In this document: one piece after another, positions 39,153 through 48,273 of the stretch | How the letters are laid out: every line of letters starts with the position of its first letter | Position numbering within the stretch: the stretch's first letter is position 1 | Assembly (NCBI GenBank): GCA_016795205.1 | Contig: JAEUHZ010000060.1 | Coordinates: 1 to 52,025 of the forward strand | Direction of reading: 5' to 3' | DNA: 52,025 bases | Source: Planctomycetota bacterium | Lineage (GTDB): Bacteria; Planctomycetota; UBA1135; GCA-002686595 | Translations under genes and position numbers: made by a program | Notes under the pieces: generated by a model | What the model was told of the DNA's origin: nothing | What the model saw: the letters and a program-made list of their open reading frames with translations, nothing else | The model's database searches: none

Positions 39153-41186
39153 TCAGCCTTCGTCGGAGAGCACACGCACGGCCAGGATTCGATCCCCCAC
39201 GCAGAGTGCGTCCAGGACATCGAAGCCCTGGACCAGCTCGCCGAACCGCGTGTAGCGGCCGTCGAGATGCGGGGTCTCGCGGTGGCACACGAAGATCTGG
39301 CTGCCGCCGCTGTCCGGGTCGTCGTTGCGCGGCATCCCCAGCGAGCCGCGCCGGAACGGCCGCGGGCCGAACTCGCCGCGCAACGCGGGTCCACGCCACG
39401 TCAGGCCGCCGTTCCCGTCGCCCCGTCGGTCGCCGCCCTGCACGACGAAGTCGGGGACCACGCGGTGGAACGTCGTGCCGTCGTAGTGGCCGTCGCGCGC
39501 CAGCCGAATCAGGTTCTCGACGTGGAAGGGCGCCTCCGCGGCATCGAGCTCGAAGACCAGGACGCCCTTCTCCGTCTCGAACGCGACACGCGGGTTGGGT
39601 CCGTCGCGGAGGTCGGGCAGCGGCCCACTGCGGCGCGCGCCGGGGCTGGCGCGCGGCAGGCGCGCACCGGGCCGGAGCGCGAGCGCGGCCGCGCGCGCCT
39701 TGGCCGCGACGAACGGGTCGTCGTGCGCGGCGGCGGTCTCGAGCAGCGGCCAGGCCGGCTCGCCCAGCGGCGCGGCCGCTTCCACCACGGCCGCCGCGAC
39801 CTCGGCCGCGATCGCGCCGCGCGTCGTCGTCAGCGCGCGCGTCAGGCTCGCGAGGTCCGCGCTACTCGCTTGGCCCTTGAGCGCCGTGGCGGACGCGAGC
39901 CGGAGGCCGTTGTCCGCGTCCGCGAGCAGCTCGACGAGCCGCGCGCGGGCCGCGACGTCCCGCACGTGTGCCCCGAGTGCCTCCGCGGCGGCCGTGGCCA
40001 CGAAGCGCTCGGGGTCGACCAGGAGCGGCTCGAGCAGCGCGAGCGCCGGCCCCGCCGGCAGGTGTGCCAGCGCAGCGGCCGCGCCCGCGCGGACCACCGG
40101 GTCAGCGTCGCGCGCCGCGACCTCCAGCGCCGCCCGGGCGCTCGCTCCGACGAGCCGCGCTCCGGCGACCAGCGCCGCGGCGCGGACCGCGCGCGACTCG
40201 TCGTTGCGCGCGCGCTCCAGCGCCGGCCGCGCCGCATCCACCGCGGCCGGGATGGCGCCCAGCGCCGCGATGGCCTCGCGCCGCACGTGATGTGCCGCGT
40301 GCGGCGGAACGGCGCGTCGCGTGGCGTCCAGCAGTGCCCCGACGCCGCGGGCGTCGGCCTGGCGGCCCAGCGCGCGCGCGGCCTCGACGGCGACGCGCCA
40401 ATCGGGATCGGCGAGCGCCGCGGTCAGGATCGCGGCCGTGCGCTCGTCGGCGGGGAGCGCTCCGAGTCCCTGCAGCGCGAACAGCCGCGCGCGCGGGTCC
40501 GTCGCGCTGGCGCCGGCCTCGAACGAGAGGCGAGCCCCCGCGGCGCCGCGCCGGGCCAACGTCGACAGCGCGCGCCAGCGGAACTCGTCGTCCACACCGG
40601 CCGCGAGCCGGTCGACCAGCGCCGACTCGGCCGCGGCGGCGTCGGCCGCGTCGCGCGGGAAGCGATGGATCCCGATCGCCGCCGCGCCGCGCACCGCGGA
40701 GGCCTCGTCGTCGAGCGCGTCGACCACGGCCCGCCGCGCACGGGCGCCGTCGATCCGCGAGAGCGCCTCGACCGCGCGCTCGCGCAGCCGAGCCGACTCG
40801 TCGTTGGCCGCCGCGACCAACGCCTCCGTCGTGGTCGGGTCGCCGCGCATCCCGAGCGCGAAGGCCGCCGCCTCGCGCACGGCCGCGGAACGGTCGTCGA
40901 GGGCCGCGACGAGCGGACCGGAGACCACGGAGCCGTAGGCCTCGCACGGCAGTCGGCCGAGGGCCCGCACCGCCCGCACGCGCGTGGCTTCCTCGCCGCG
41001 TGCCGCTAGCGCCTGCAGCAGGCCCTCGCCGTCCGTGCGCAGGTCCTCGAGCCGCGCGATCGACTCGCGCGGGTCCTGCGGGGCGGCCACGGGGCCCGCG
41101 GGCACGGCCTGCGGCCGCGGCGGCTCGAGCGGCGAGGCGCAGGCGGCGGCGACGAACGGCAGGACTGCAAGGTAGCCCAGGCGCAT
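39153..41186 (-). CDS. HEAT-repeat lipoprotein fused to a cyclophilin-type peptidyl-prolyl isomerase
   Basis: 677 residues. The lipoprotein signal MRLGYLAVLPFVAAAC (Cys16) is followed by a long HEAT/PBS-lyase-like solenoid (about 40-500) with repeats such as VRAVRALGRLPCEAY, VREAAAFALGMRGDP, LRERAVEALSRIDGA and VAVEAARALGRQADA. The C-terminal cyclophilin domain (about 525-677) has FHRVVPDFVVQGGDRRGDGN (catalytic Arg), GMPRNDDPDSGGSQIFVCH and HLDGRYTRFGELVQGFDVLD. It would catalyse proline isomerisation in the periplasm, with the solenoid likely binding clients or a partner. A minus-strand GGGAGGA lies 7 nt upstream of the ATG. Confidence 0.92.
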   Translation of the reverse strand: MRLGYLAVLPFVAAACASPLEPPRPQAVPAGPVAAPQDPRESIARLEDLRTDGEGLLQALAARGEEATRVRAVRALGRLPCEAYGSVVSGPLVAALDDRSAAVREAAAFALGMRGDPTTTEALVAAANDESARLRERAVEALSRIDGARARRAVVDALDDEASAVRGAAAIGIHRFPRDAADAAAAESALVDRLAAGVDDEFRWRALSTLARRGAAGARLSFEAGASATDPRARLFALQGLGALPADERTAAILTAALADPDWRVAVEAARALGRQADARGVGALLDATRRAVPPHAAHHVRREAIAALGAIPAAVDAARPALERARNDESRAVRAAALVAGARLVGASARAALEVAARDADPVVRAGAAAALAHLPAGPALALLEPLLVDPERFVATAAAEALGAHVRDVAARARLVELLADADNGLRLASATALKGQASSADLASLTRALTTTRGAIAAEVAAAVVEAAAPLGEPAWPLLETAAAHDDPFVAAKARAAALALRPGARLPRASPGARRSGPLPDLRDGPNPRVAFETEKGVLVFELDAAEAPFHVENLIRLARDGHYDGTTFHRVVPDFVVQGGDRRGDGNGGLTWRGPALRGEFGPRPFRRGSLGMPRNDDPDSGGSQIFVCHRETPHLDGRYTRFGELVQGFDVLDALCVGDRILAVRVLSDEG

Positions 41187-41266
41187 GGCGCGATCCTCCC
41201 CTGTCCGACCCGGCCGAGGCAACCGCGCGTCTCGACAGGCCGACCCGGGGCGAGTACGGTCGAAGC

Positions 41267-41761
41267 ATGGCGCGCGGGTCGAGCACTGGGCAGGGGCGCA
41301 GCACGGCTGCGCGCGCGCTGTTCACCTGTCTGGCGCTGGTCCTGGCGCTCCTGCCGCGGGCGGCCGGAGCACTGGTCGTCCACGCGCACGAGGGGCACGG
41401 GCTCCACGCGCACTTCGTTCCGACGTCCGAGGCCGCCGAACGGCGCCTCGACCGGGACCTGCTCCACGCCCGCCACCACGCGCATCCACACTGCCAGGAC
41501 GGACACGCCGATCACGATCCTGGCGAGGGCGAGCTCGTCGTTGCCCTGCCTTCGGAGCCGCTGCGCCAGGCCGCGGCGTGCGTGACGGCTGAGCCGCCCT
41601 CAGCCCAGCCGCTCGCGCCGTTCTTCCAAGTCGCAGCCTGCGTCGCGGGCGCGGAGGGCGAGCGTGCGGTTCGGCCGCGGCCACCACGACCACCGGGCGC
41701 CGCGGTTCACCGCGAGGGGGCGCGCAGGCTGATCGCAACGAGCGTGGCGCTGCGCTGGTGA
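41267..41761 (+). CDS. Histidine-rich exported protein at the head of a metal-efflux locus
   Basis: 164 residues. An Arg-containing signal peptide with hydrophobic core (about 15-34, ARALFTCLALVLALLPRAAG) precedes a strikingly His-rich mature region: VVHAHEGHGLHAHFVP and LLHARHHAHPHCQDGHADHD. The C-terminal half is Ala/Pro-rich with two cysteines (AAACV and VAACV). Such proteins often sit before CzcCBA/CusCBA operons and are taken to bind or relay divalent metal in the periplasm; this is inference. The ATG at 41267 follows a divergent gene by 80 bp. The next gene, the RND adaptor, starts 101 bp downstream on the same strand. Confidence 0.72.
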   Translation: MARGSSTGQGRSTAARALFTCLALVLALLPRAAGALVVHAHEGHGLHAHFVPTSEAAERRLDRDLLHARHHAHPHCQDGHADHDPGEGELVVALPSEPLRQAAACVTAEPPSAQPLAPFFQVAACVAGAEGERAVRPRPPRPPGAAVHREGARRLIATSVALRW

Positions 41762-41862
41762 GGCGGCACGGGTGATCCCGTGCCGCGCCGGGCGCCTCGC
41801 GCCCGGGCGGGTTCCCGCTGGCCTCCGTGGCCGGCCCCGACCTCCACCGAACGGCCTCTTCG

Positions 41863-43497
41863 ATGTCGATCCTCGATCGCGCGCTCGCGCTCCCGCTCCT
41901 CGCACTCCTCGCGTCCAACCTCGTCACGGCCTGCCGGCCCGTTCCGCATGCGGATCCTGGATCCGTCGCGGCGCCGGCGCCGCCGCAGAGCGCGTTGGCG
42001 AACCTGGGCCAGAGCCATCTCCTGCACCTCGTCGTGCCGCCGCTCGTCCGCGGTCAGCGCGCCTCGTTGCTGCTGCACGGCACGCGACTCGCGGACGGTG
42101 CGCCGCAGTCGGGCGGGGAGGTCGTGCTCCGATTCCAGGGACCCGCCGGGGAGCGCGTCGAGGCGCGCGCCTCCGAGCGGCAACCGGGCCACTGGCCCGC
42201 CGAGGTCACCTTGCCGGCCTCGGGCAGGTGGCGCGTCAGCGTCGACGTGCGCGCGGCCGAGGGCGCGGAATCCGTCGACCTGGGCTCGGTCGAGGTCCAC
42301 GTGGATCTGGCGGCCGCGGTGCGCGCCGCGGCCGTGGAGCCACCCGCCGGCTCATTCGGCTTCCCGTTCGAGTCCCAGTGGCCGATCGGCATGTGCTTCG
42401 AGCGCGTCGCGCCGCACGCCTTCACGGATCGGGTCCGTGTGAACGGGCGCATCGAGCCGCGGCCTGGAGCGCGCGCGCACGCCACCGCACCGGTCGCGGG
42501 CCGCGTCGAGCCGCCGGCCTCGGGCCGGATCCCGCGTCCGGGCGAACGCGTCGCGGCCGGCGAGGTCGTGGCGCGCGTGGTCACGCTGCTCCAGGCGTCC
42601 GACGTGGTCGCGCTCCAGGCACTCGAGTACCAGCAGCACCAACTGCGGCACGAGCTCGACCTGCAACAGCTCGAGGCCGAGCGCGCGCTGGGCAGCGCGC
42701 GCGTCCGGATCCAGGCCGGCACGCGCGCCGTCGAGCGCGCCGAGCGCCTGCTCACCGGGGCGCTCGGCTCGCAGGTCGAGGTCGACGCGGCGCGCGCGGA
42801 GTTGGAGCTGGCGCAGGCCGAGGAGCACGCGGCGCTGTCCTCGCTGGATTCGGTGAACCGGCTGCGGAACGAGCACGCGCACGACCCGGGCGTCGAGGCG
42901 CCTTCGTTCGACGTGATCGCGCCGATCGCGGGCGTGCTGGCGAGCGTCGACATCGTGCCGGGAGAGACCGTCGAGGCCGGCGCGCTGCTGGCATCGATCC
43001 TCGACTTGAGCAGGGTGTGGGCCGTGGCCGAGGTGCCCGAGCACCGCTTGAACGCCCTCGCGAGCGCCGTGTCCGCGCAGGTTCGGCCCCGCGGCCTGGA
43101 GGACGTGCTGTGGGCCGAACCTCCCGTCTACGCCAGCCCGAGCGTCGATCCGCTGACGCGCTGCGCGGACCTGGCGTTCGAGCTCGCCAATTGGGGGGGC
43201 CAACTGCGCGCTGGAATGCTCGCCACGATCGACCTGCACTTCTACACGCGCCCCGGGGTGCTGACCGTGCCCGCGGCGGCCGTGGCGCACGAGCAGGGCC
43301 GTCCCGTGGTGTACGCGCTCGTCGACGGGGAGACCTTCGTGAAGCGGCGTCTGCGCCTGGGCGCGCGCGATGGAGACCGCTACGAAGTACTCGAGGGCCT
43401 CGCGGCCGGGGAGATCGTGGCCGCGAGCGGCGCGGAGGACCTGCGGCTCGCGGCGTTGGCCGGATCCGGGCAGATCGTCGACCACCACCACCACTAG
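41863..43497 (+). CDS. RND efflux periplasmic adaptor (membrane fusion) lipoprotein with His tail
   Basis: 544 residues. The lipoprotein signal MSILDRALALPLLALLASNL ends in VTAC (Cys24). An N-terminal beta domain (about 40-150; PGHWPAEVTLPASGRWRVSV resembles YtkA/FixH-like domains) is fused to a standard adaptor. The adaptor has a barrel-sandwich half-motif (PVAGRVEPPASGRIPRPGER), a coiled-coil hairpin (about 245-330, YQQHQLRHELDLQQLEAERA), the return lipoyl strand FDVIAPIAGVLASVDIVPGE and a membrane-proximal domain ending in GRPVVYALVDGETFVKRRLR. The protein ends in IVDHHHH, four consecutive histidines likely to bind metal. It bridges the RND pump encoded 9 bp downstream and its outer-membrane channel. 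Confidence 0.9.
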   Translation: MSILDRALALPLLALLASNLVTACRPVPHADPGSVAAPAPPQSALANLGQSHLLHLVVPPLVRGQRASLLLHGTRLADGAPQSGGEVVLRFQGPAGERVEARASERQPGHWPAEVTLPASGRWRVSVDVRAAEGAESVDLGSVEVHVDLAAAVRAAAVEPPAGSFGFPFESQWPIGMCFERVAPHAFTDRVRVNGRIEPRPGARAHATAPVAGRVEPPASGRIPRPGERVAAGEVVARVVTLLQASDVVALQALEYQQHQLRHELDLQQLEAERALGSARVRIQAGTRAVERAERLLTGALGSQVEVDAARAELELAQAEEHAALSSLDSVNRLRNEHAHDPGVEAPSFDVIAPIAGVLASVDIVPGETVEAGALLASILDLSRVWAVAEVPEHRLNALASAVSAQVRPRGLEDVLWAEPPVYASPSVDPLTRCADLAFELANWGGQLRAGMLATIDLHFYTRPGVLTVPAAAVAHEQGRPVVYALVDGETFVKRRLRLGARDGDRYEVLEGLAAGEIVAASGAEDLRLAALAGSGQIVDHHHH

Positions 43498-43506
43498 GAG
43501 CGCGCC

Positions 43507-46500
43507 GTGGTCGAACGTCTGATCCGCTGGTCGCTGGAACGTCGCGCGCTGGTCGTCGCGATCTCCCTGCTCGTCCTGCTGCTGGGCGTCATCTCGACGC
43601 TGCGCATGCCCGTGGACGTGTTCCCCGACCTCACGGCGCCCACGGTGACCGTGATCGTCGAGAGCGATGGTTTCGCGCCGGACGAGATGGAGCGCCTGGT
43701 CACGTTCCCGATCGAGTCGGCCGTCAACGGCGCGAACGACGTGCGGCGCGTGCGCTCGTCGACGGCGCTCGGCATCGCGGTCGTGTGGGTCGAGTTCGAG
43801 TGGGGGACCGAGATCGCCAAGGCCCGACAGACGGTCGCCGAGCGGCTATCGGCCGTCGCAGGATCGCTGCCGCGCGGCGTGCGCGCGCCGAAGCTGGCGC
43901 CGCAGGCCTCGATCCTGGGGGAGATCCTGTTCGTGGCGCTCACGTCGGATCGGCACGACGGGCTCGAGCTGCGCCGGGTCGCGTCGACGATCGTGCGCCG
44001 GCGCCTGATCTCCGAGCCCGGCGTGGCGCAGGTCGTGCCGATCGGCGGCGAGACGCGTCAGTACCAGGTGATCCTGGCGCCAGAGCTGCTGCGGGCCTTC
44101 GATCTGTCGCCGCGGGCGGTCGCGGAGGCCATCGAAGCCGGCAACGCCAACGTGTCGCCCGGCGTGATCGTGCGCGCTTCCGAGGAATCCGTGCTGCAGG
44201 GCATCGGGCGCATCGAGACGCCCGAGGACCTGGAGCGGACGGTGATCGCGCTGCGCGGTACGCGGGCCGTGACCGTGGGAGACGTCGCCAGCGTGCGGAT
44301 CGGCGCGGCGCAGCGGCGCGGGACGGCCTCGGCCGCGCGCCGCGGACCGGACGGTACGCCGATCATCGAGCCGGCCGTGGTGTTCGGCGTCACCAAGCAG
44401 CCGGGCGTCAACACGCTGGAGCTCACCGCGCGCCTCGACGCGGCGGTCGAGGCCATCCAGCGCTCGCTTCCGGAGGGGATGGTGCTGAACGCCCAGCTCT
44501 TCCGGCAGTCGTCCTTCATCGAGAACGCGGTCAGGAACACGCTGACGGCGCTGGTCGAAGGAGCGCTGTTCGTGGTCGTGGTCGTGGTCCTGTTCCTGGC
44601 CAGCCTGCGCTCCAGCGCGATCACCCTGGCGGCCATCCCGATGTCGCTCGCGGTCGCGATCCTGGCGCTGCGCGCCGTGGGGGGTGACATCAACACGATG
44701 ACGCTGGGGGGCATGGCCATCGCCATCGGGGCGCTGGTCGACGACGCGATCATCGACGTCGAGAACGTCGTGCGGCGCCTGCGGCTCGAAGCCGCCAAGC
44801 CGGAGGCCGAGCGGCGCCCCGCCTTCGCCGTGGTGCTCGACGCCAGCATCGAGGTGCGCGCCTCGATCGTGTTCGCCACCGCGATCATCCTGCTGGTCTT
44901 CAGCCCGATCTTCGCCTTGTCGGGCGTCGAAGGCCGGCTCTTGCAGCCGCTGGGCGTGGCCTTCTGCGTCGGGCTGGCCGCGTCGCTCTTCGTGGCGCTC
45001 ACGCTGACCCCGGCCATGTGCCTGTGGCTCCTGCCGTCGAGCCGTACCGTGCGGGGTGGGCGCGACCCGTGGGTCGTGCGACGCATCCAAGCCGCGTACG
45101 CCGGGCCACTCGCCTGGGCCATGCGACGCCCGCTCGCCGTCCTGACTCCGGCGCTGGCGCTGTTCGCCTGGGCGCTGGTCTCCGTGGCGGGCGCGGGCCG
45201 CAACTTCCTGCCCGAGTTCAACGAGGGATCGCTGGTGATCGGCGTCACGACGGCTCCGGGCACCTCGCTCGCGGCCGGCGACGCGCTGGCCGGTCGCGTC
45301 GAGCCGCTGCTCATGCGACATGAGGAGATCGTGGCGATCGGGCGCCGCACCGGGCGCGCCGAGGAGGACGAGCACGTGCTGGGCGTCGAGGCCAGCGAGA
45401 TGGAGATCACGCTGGACATGGCAGCGCGCGAGCGCGCCGGCAAGCCGCGGCGTACGAAGGACGAGCTCTTGGCGGCGCTGCGCGAGGACCTGGCACAGGT
45501 GCCGGGCATCCAGGCCACCTTCGGGCAACCGATCAGCCACCGCGTCGACCACATGCTGTCGGGCTCCCGTGCCAGCGTGGCCGTCAAGGTCTTCGGGCCG
45601 GACTTGGACGTCCTGCGCGCCGCCGCCGCGGAGGTCGAGTCGGCGATGAAGCCCGTCCCGGGCGTGGTCGACCTGTCCATCGAGCCGCAGACCGACGTGC
45701 CGGCGGTGCGGATCGACGCGGATCGCGCAGCGCTGGCGCGGCACGGCGCGTCGATCGCCGACCTCAACGCGGCGATCGAGGCCGCCGGCACGGGCATCGT
45801 CGCGACGCAGGTGATCGACGGCACCGAGGTCTACGACGTGGTGGTCCTGGGTGGAAACGCCGCGACGACCCCGGGCGCCAGCCTGGAGGACCTGCTGGTG
45901 GACACGCCGCGCGGGCGTGTGCCGCTGTCGGCGCTGGCCGCGGTGCGCGAGGACTCGACCCCCAACTTCGTGAACCGCGAGAACGCCGAGCGCCGCATCG
46001 TCGTCCAGTGCAACGTGGCGGGGCGCGACGTGACCAGCCTCGTCTCCGACGTGCGCGCGGCGATCGAGGCCCGCGTGCGGCTGCCGCGCGGGTACTGGAT
46101 CGAGTACGGCGGCCAGTTCGAGAGCGCCGCCGAGACGACGCGACGCCTTACCGTGCTGTCGATCGTCGTGATCCTCGTGATGGCTGGCTTGCTCGCCTGG
46201 GTGCTGGGCTCCGGCCGCGACGCCGTGCTCGTGCTCTTGAACCTGCCGCTCGCGCTGATCGGCGGCGCGGGCGGCTTGTGGCTCTCGGGCAACGTGCTGT
46301 CCGTCGCCTCGCTGATCGGCTTCATCACCGTGTTCGGCGTCGCGGCGCGCAACGGCATCCTGCTCGTGTCGCACGTGCGGCAGCTCCAGCGGCACGAAGG
46401 CGTCACCGACTTCGCCGAAGCCGTCCGCCGCGGAGCGATCGAGCGTGTGTCGCCGATCTTGATGACGGCGCTGGCCGCCGGGCTCGCGCTGGTGCCGCTG

Positions 46501-48006
46501 GCGCTGCGTGGCGACGAGCCGGGGAGCGAGCTGCTCACGCCCATGGCGATCGTGATCCTGTCGGGGCTCGTGTCCTCGACGCTGCTCAACATGCTGGTCG
46601 TGCCCGCGGCGTTGTTGCGCTTCGGTTCGCGCGCGCCGCGGGGTGCCGCCGCCGTGTTGCCGCTGGCCCTGGCCGCGGGCTGCGCGAGCCCCGATCCCGC
46701 GCCGGACTGGGAGCGCTCGGCCGGGATCGCGGCCGAGACCCTGGGCGTGGAATCCGTGCGGACGCCAGCGGAGTCCGCGCGCAGCGCCGAGGAAGCGCTC
46801 GCGGACGGACGGCTCACGCGCGAGGAATGCGCGGCGATCGTGGCGGGCTCGCACCCGCGGCTCGAGGCTGCTTTCCACGAGATCGGCGTGGCGCGCGCCG
46901 AGCTGGCCCAGGCCGGCCTGCTCTCGAACCCGGCGGTTTCCGTGTTCCTGCTGTTCCCCGAGGGAGGCGGGCGCACCGAGATCCAGGGCACGATCGCGGC
47001 CAGCCTGTCGGATCTGTGGCGCATCCCCGCCCGCGAGCGCGCGGCGCGCGCCGATCTGGATGCCCGCGTCCTCGAGACGGCGCGGCTGGCGGGCGAGCTC
47101 GTGCTGCGCGCGACCGCGGCCCACGACGAGGCGCTCGCCGCCCAGCGTGCCTCGACCAGCGCGCGCGAAACTGCCGACCTCGCGCGCCGCAACGCCGACC
47201 TGAGCGCCGGACGCGCGCTCCAAGGCGCCGGCAGCGAGTTCGAGGCAGCCCTGGCCTCCGCGGCGCGCGCCGTGGCCGAGCTGGCCGCGGAATCGGCGGC
47301 GGCGAGCGCTCGAGCGGCGCGCGCCGAGCTCGTCGCCGCCCTGGCACTCCCCGCCGACCCCTTGGAGTTCGAGCTCTCGGAGTCACCTCCTCCCAACGGG
47401 CTCACGGGCCTGAGCGTGGAAGATCTCGTGCGCGCCGCGCTGGCGAGACGCCTCGATGTCCGCGCGCTCGACGCGCGGATCGAAGCGCTCGCCGCACGGG
47501 TTCCCGCGGCGCGGCGCGACCGGTTGTTGGACCTCGAGATCGCGCTGCACGTGGAGCGCCCGACCGACGGGCCGGACCTGCTGGGGCCGGGCGTCGTCGC
47601 GCGCCTGCCGGTGTTCGACCAGGGAGACGCGGCGGCGGCCGCCGCGGAGTCCGCCTGGCTCGCAGAGCGGGCACGTCGAGCGGCGCAGGTGCGCGAGATC
47701 GAAGCCGACCTGCGCGGCGCGTTCGCGCGCCTCGCCTCGGCCGAGCGCGCGGTCGGCCTCGCTCGGGAGGACCTCCTGCCGCGTGCGGAGGAAGCAGCGC
47801 TCTTCGCCGCGGACGCCCGCGCGCGCGGCGACGCCACGTGGTCGACGCTGCTGGCGGCCGAAGAGGCGCGCGCCCGGGCGCGCGCGGCGCTCTTCGCCGC
47901 GGAGGCCGAGGTCGCTCGGGCTCGCTCCGCCTTGGAGCGCGCGGCTGGCCTCTCCTGGCAGGCGCTCGCGACGATCGGCTCCGCGCCCGTCGACCCGGGC
48001 TCGTGA
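43507..48006 (+). CDS. CusA/CzcA-type RND pump fused in frame to a TolC-family outer membrane factor
   Basis: 1499 residues. Residues 1-1040 are a full heavy-metal-type RND permease: TM1 VVAISLLVLLLGVISTLRMP, porter parts including MPVDVFPDLTAPTVTVIVES, TM4 GGMAIAIGALVDDAIIDVEN (proton-relay acids), two copies of the large periplasmic loop, and TM12 ending LLNMLVVPAALLRF. Without a stop, the frame runs into SRAPRGAAAVLPLALAAGCA, a typical lipoprotein signal with Cys1059. It continues into an outer membrane factor (about 1080-1499; SHPRLEAAFHEIGVARAELA, NPAVSVFLLFPEGGG, ERRAAQV-type coiled coils and FARLASAERAVGLAREDLLP). Fused CusA-TolC proteins are known in some phyla, but the preserved lipobox is odd. 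Internal starts (ATG 46591, TTG 46615) could yield a separate OMF. Confidence 0.93.
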   Translation: MVERLIRWSLERRALVVAISLLVLLLGVISTLRMPVDVFPDLTAPTVTVIVESDGFAPDEMERLVTFPIESAVNGANDVRRVRSSTALGIAVVWVEFEWGTEIAKARQTVAERLSAVAGSLPRGVRAPKLAPQASILGEILFVALTSDRHDGLELRRVASTIVRRRLISEPGVAQVVPIGGETRQYQVILAPELLRAFDLSPRAVAEAIEAGNANVSPGVIVRASEESVLQGIGRIETPEDLERTVIALRGTRAVTVGDVASVRIGAAQRRGTASAARRGPDGTPIIEPAVVFGVTKQPGVNTLELTARLDAAVEAIQRSLPEGMVLNAQLFRQSSFIENAVRNTLTALVEGALFVVVVVVLFLASLRSSAITLAAIPMSLAVAILALRAVGGDINTMTLGGMAIAIGALVDDAIIDVENVVRRLRLEAAKPEAERRPAFAVVLDASIEVRASIVFATAIILLVFSPIFALSGVEGRLLQPLGVAFCVGLAASLFVALTLTPAMCLWLLPSSRTVRGGRDPWVVRRIQAAYAGPLAWAMRRPLAVLTPALALFAWALVSVAGAGRNFLPEFNEGSLVIGVTTAPGTSLAAGDALAGRVEPLLMRHEEIVAIGRRTGRAEEDEHVLGVEASEMEITLDMAARERAGKPRRTKDELLAALREDLAQVPGIQATFGQPISHRVDHMLSGSRASVAVKVFGPDLDVLRAAAAEVESAMKPVPGVVDLSIEPQTDVPAVRIDADRAALARHGASIADLNAAIEAAGTGIVATQVIDGTEVYDVVVLGGNAATTPGASLEDLLVDTPRGRVPLSALAAVREDSTPNFVNRENAERRIVVQCNVAGRDVTSLVSDVRAAIEARVRLPRGYWIEYGGQFESAAETTRRLTVLSIVVILVMAGLLAWVLGSGRDAVLVLLNLPLALIGGAGGLWLSGNVLSVASLIGFITVFGVAARNGILLVSHVRQLQRHEGVTDFAEAVRRGAIERVSPILMTALAAGLALVPLALRGDEPGSELLTPMAIVILSGLVSSTLLNMLVVPAALLRFGSRAPRGAAAVLPLALAAGCASPDPAPDWERSAGIAAETLGVESVRTPAESARSAEEALADGRLTREECAAIVAGSHPRLEAAFHEIGVARAELAQAGLLSNPAVSVFLLFPEGGGRTEIQGTIAASLSDLWRIPARERAARADLDARVLETARLAGELVLRATAAHDEALAAQRASTSARETADLARRNADLSAGRALQGAGSEFEAALASAARAVAELAAESAAASARAARAELVAALALPADPLEFELSESPPPNGLTGLSVEDLVRAALARRLDVRALDARIEALAARVPAARRDRLLDLEIALHVERPTDGPDLLGPGVVARLPVFDQGDAAAAAAESAWLAERARRAAQVREIEADLRGAFARLASAERAVGLAREDLLPRAEEAALFAADARARGDATWSTLLAAEEARARARAALFAAEAEVARARSALERAAGLSWQALATIGSAPVDPGS

Positions 48007-48030
48007 GCTGGCGTCGTGCGTCGCGCCAGC
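48007..48030 (+). terminator. Hairpin directly after the RND-OMF gene
   Basis: GCTGGCG (48007-48013), starting right after the stop, pairs with CGCCAGC (48024-48030) around a 10-nt loop. There is no U tract. The following 240 bp to ribBA hold no gene and no recognisable FMN riboswitch core. Confidence 0.45.
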
Positions 48031-48273
48031 GCGCGGCGACGAGGCCGGCGGTTGCCTGTCCCGCCGGTGCCCGGCTCGTCCCGGCGCCAGCGCGCCACCG
48101 GCCGGACCGCGTGCTCCACACCCAGGGCGCGCAGGGCCCGCGGGGCACGCGCCGCCCGCGCGCCGGACCAAGTACAGCCGCCGCGGGCAGGCCGCAGCGC
48201 CGGTCCGGTATCATGCGCGGTTGCAGGGGCTGCGCCGGATCCGGCACGAGCCCTGCTGCGGAAGGACGTGCGC

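Noticed and set aside
48209..48214. TATCAT as a -10 box upstream of ribBA
   Set aside because: No recognisable -35 element is present at 16-18 bp upstream, so the call would rest on six bases.
48007..48273. Possible FMN riboswitch upstream of ribBA
   Set aside because: The region contains GCCGGCGGT-like and CGCCGG pieces, but the conserved RFN core around GGGGCAGGGTG and ACCGGCGGT followed by AGCCC is not present in order, so I see only GC-rich sequence.
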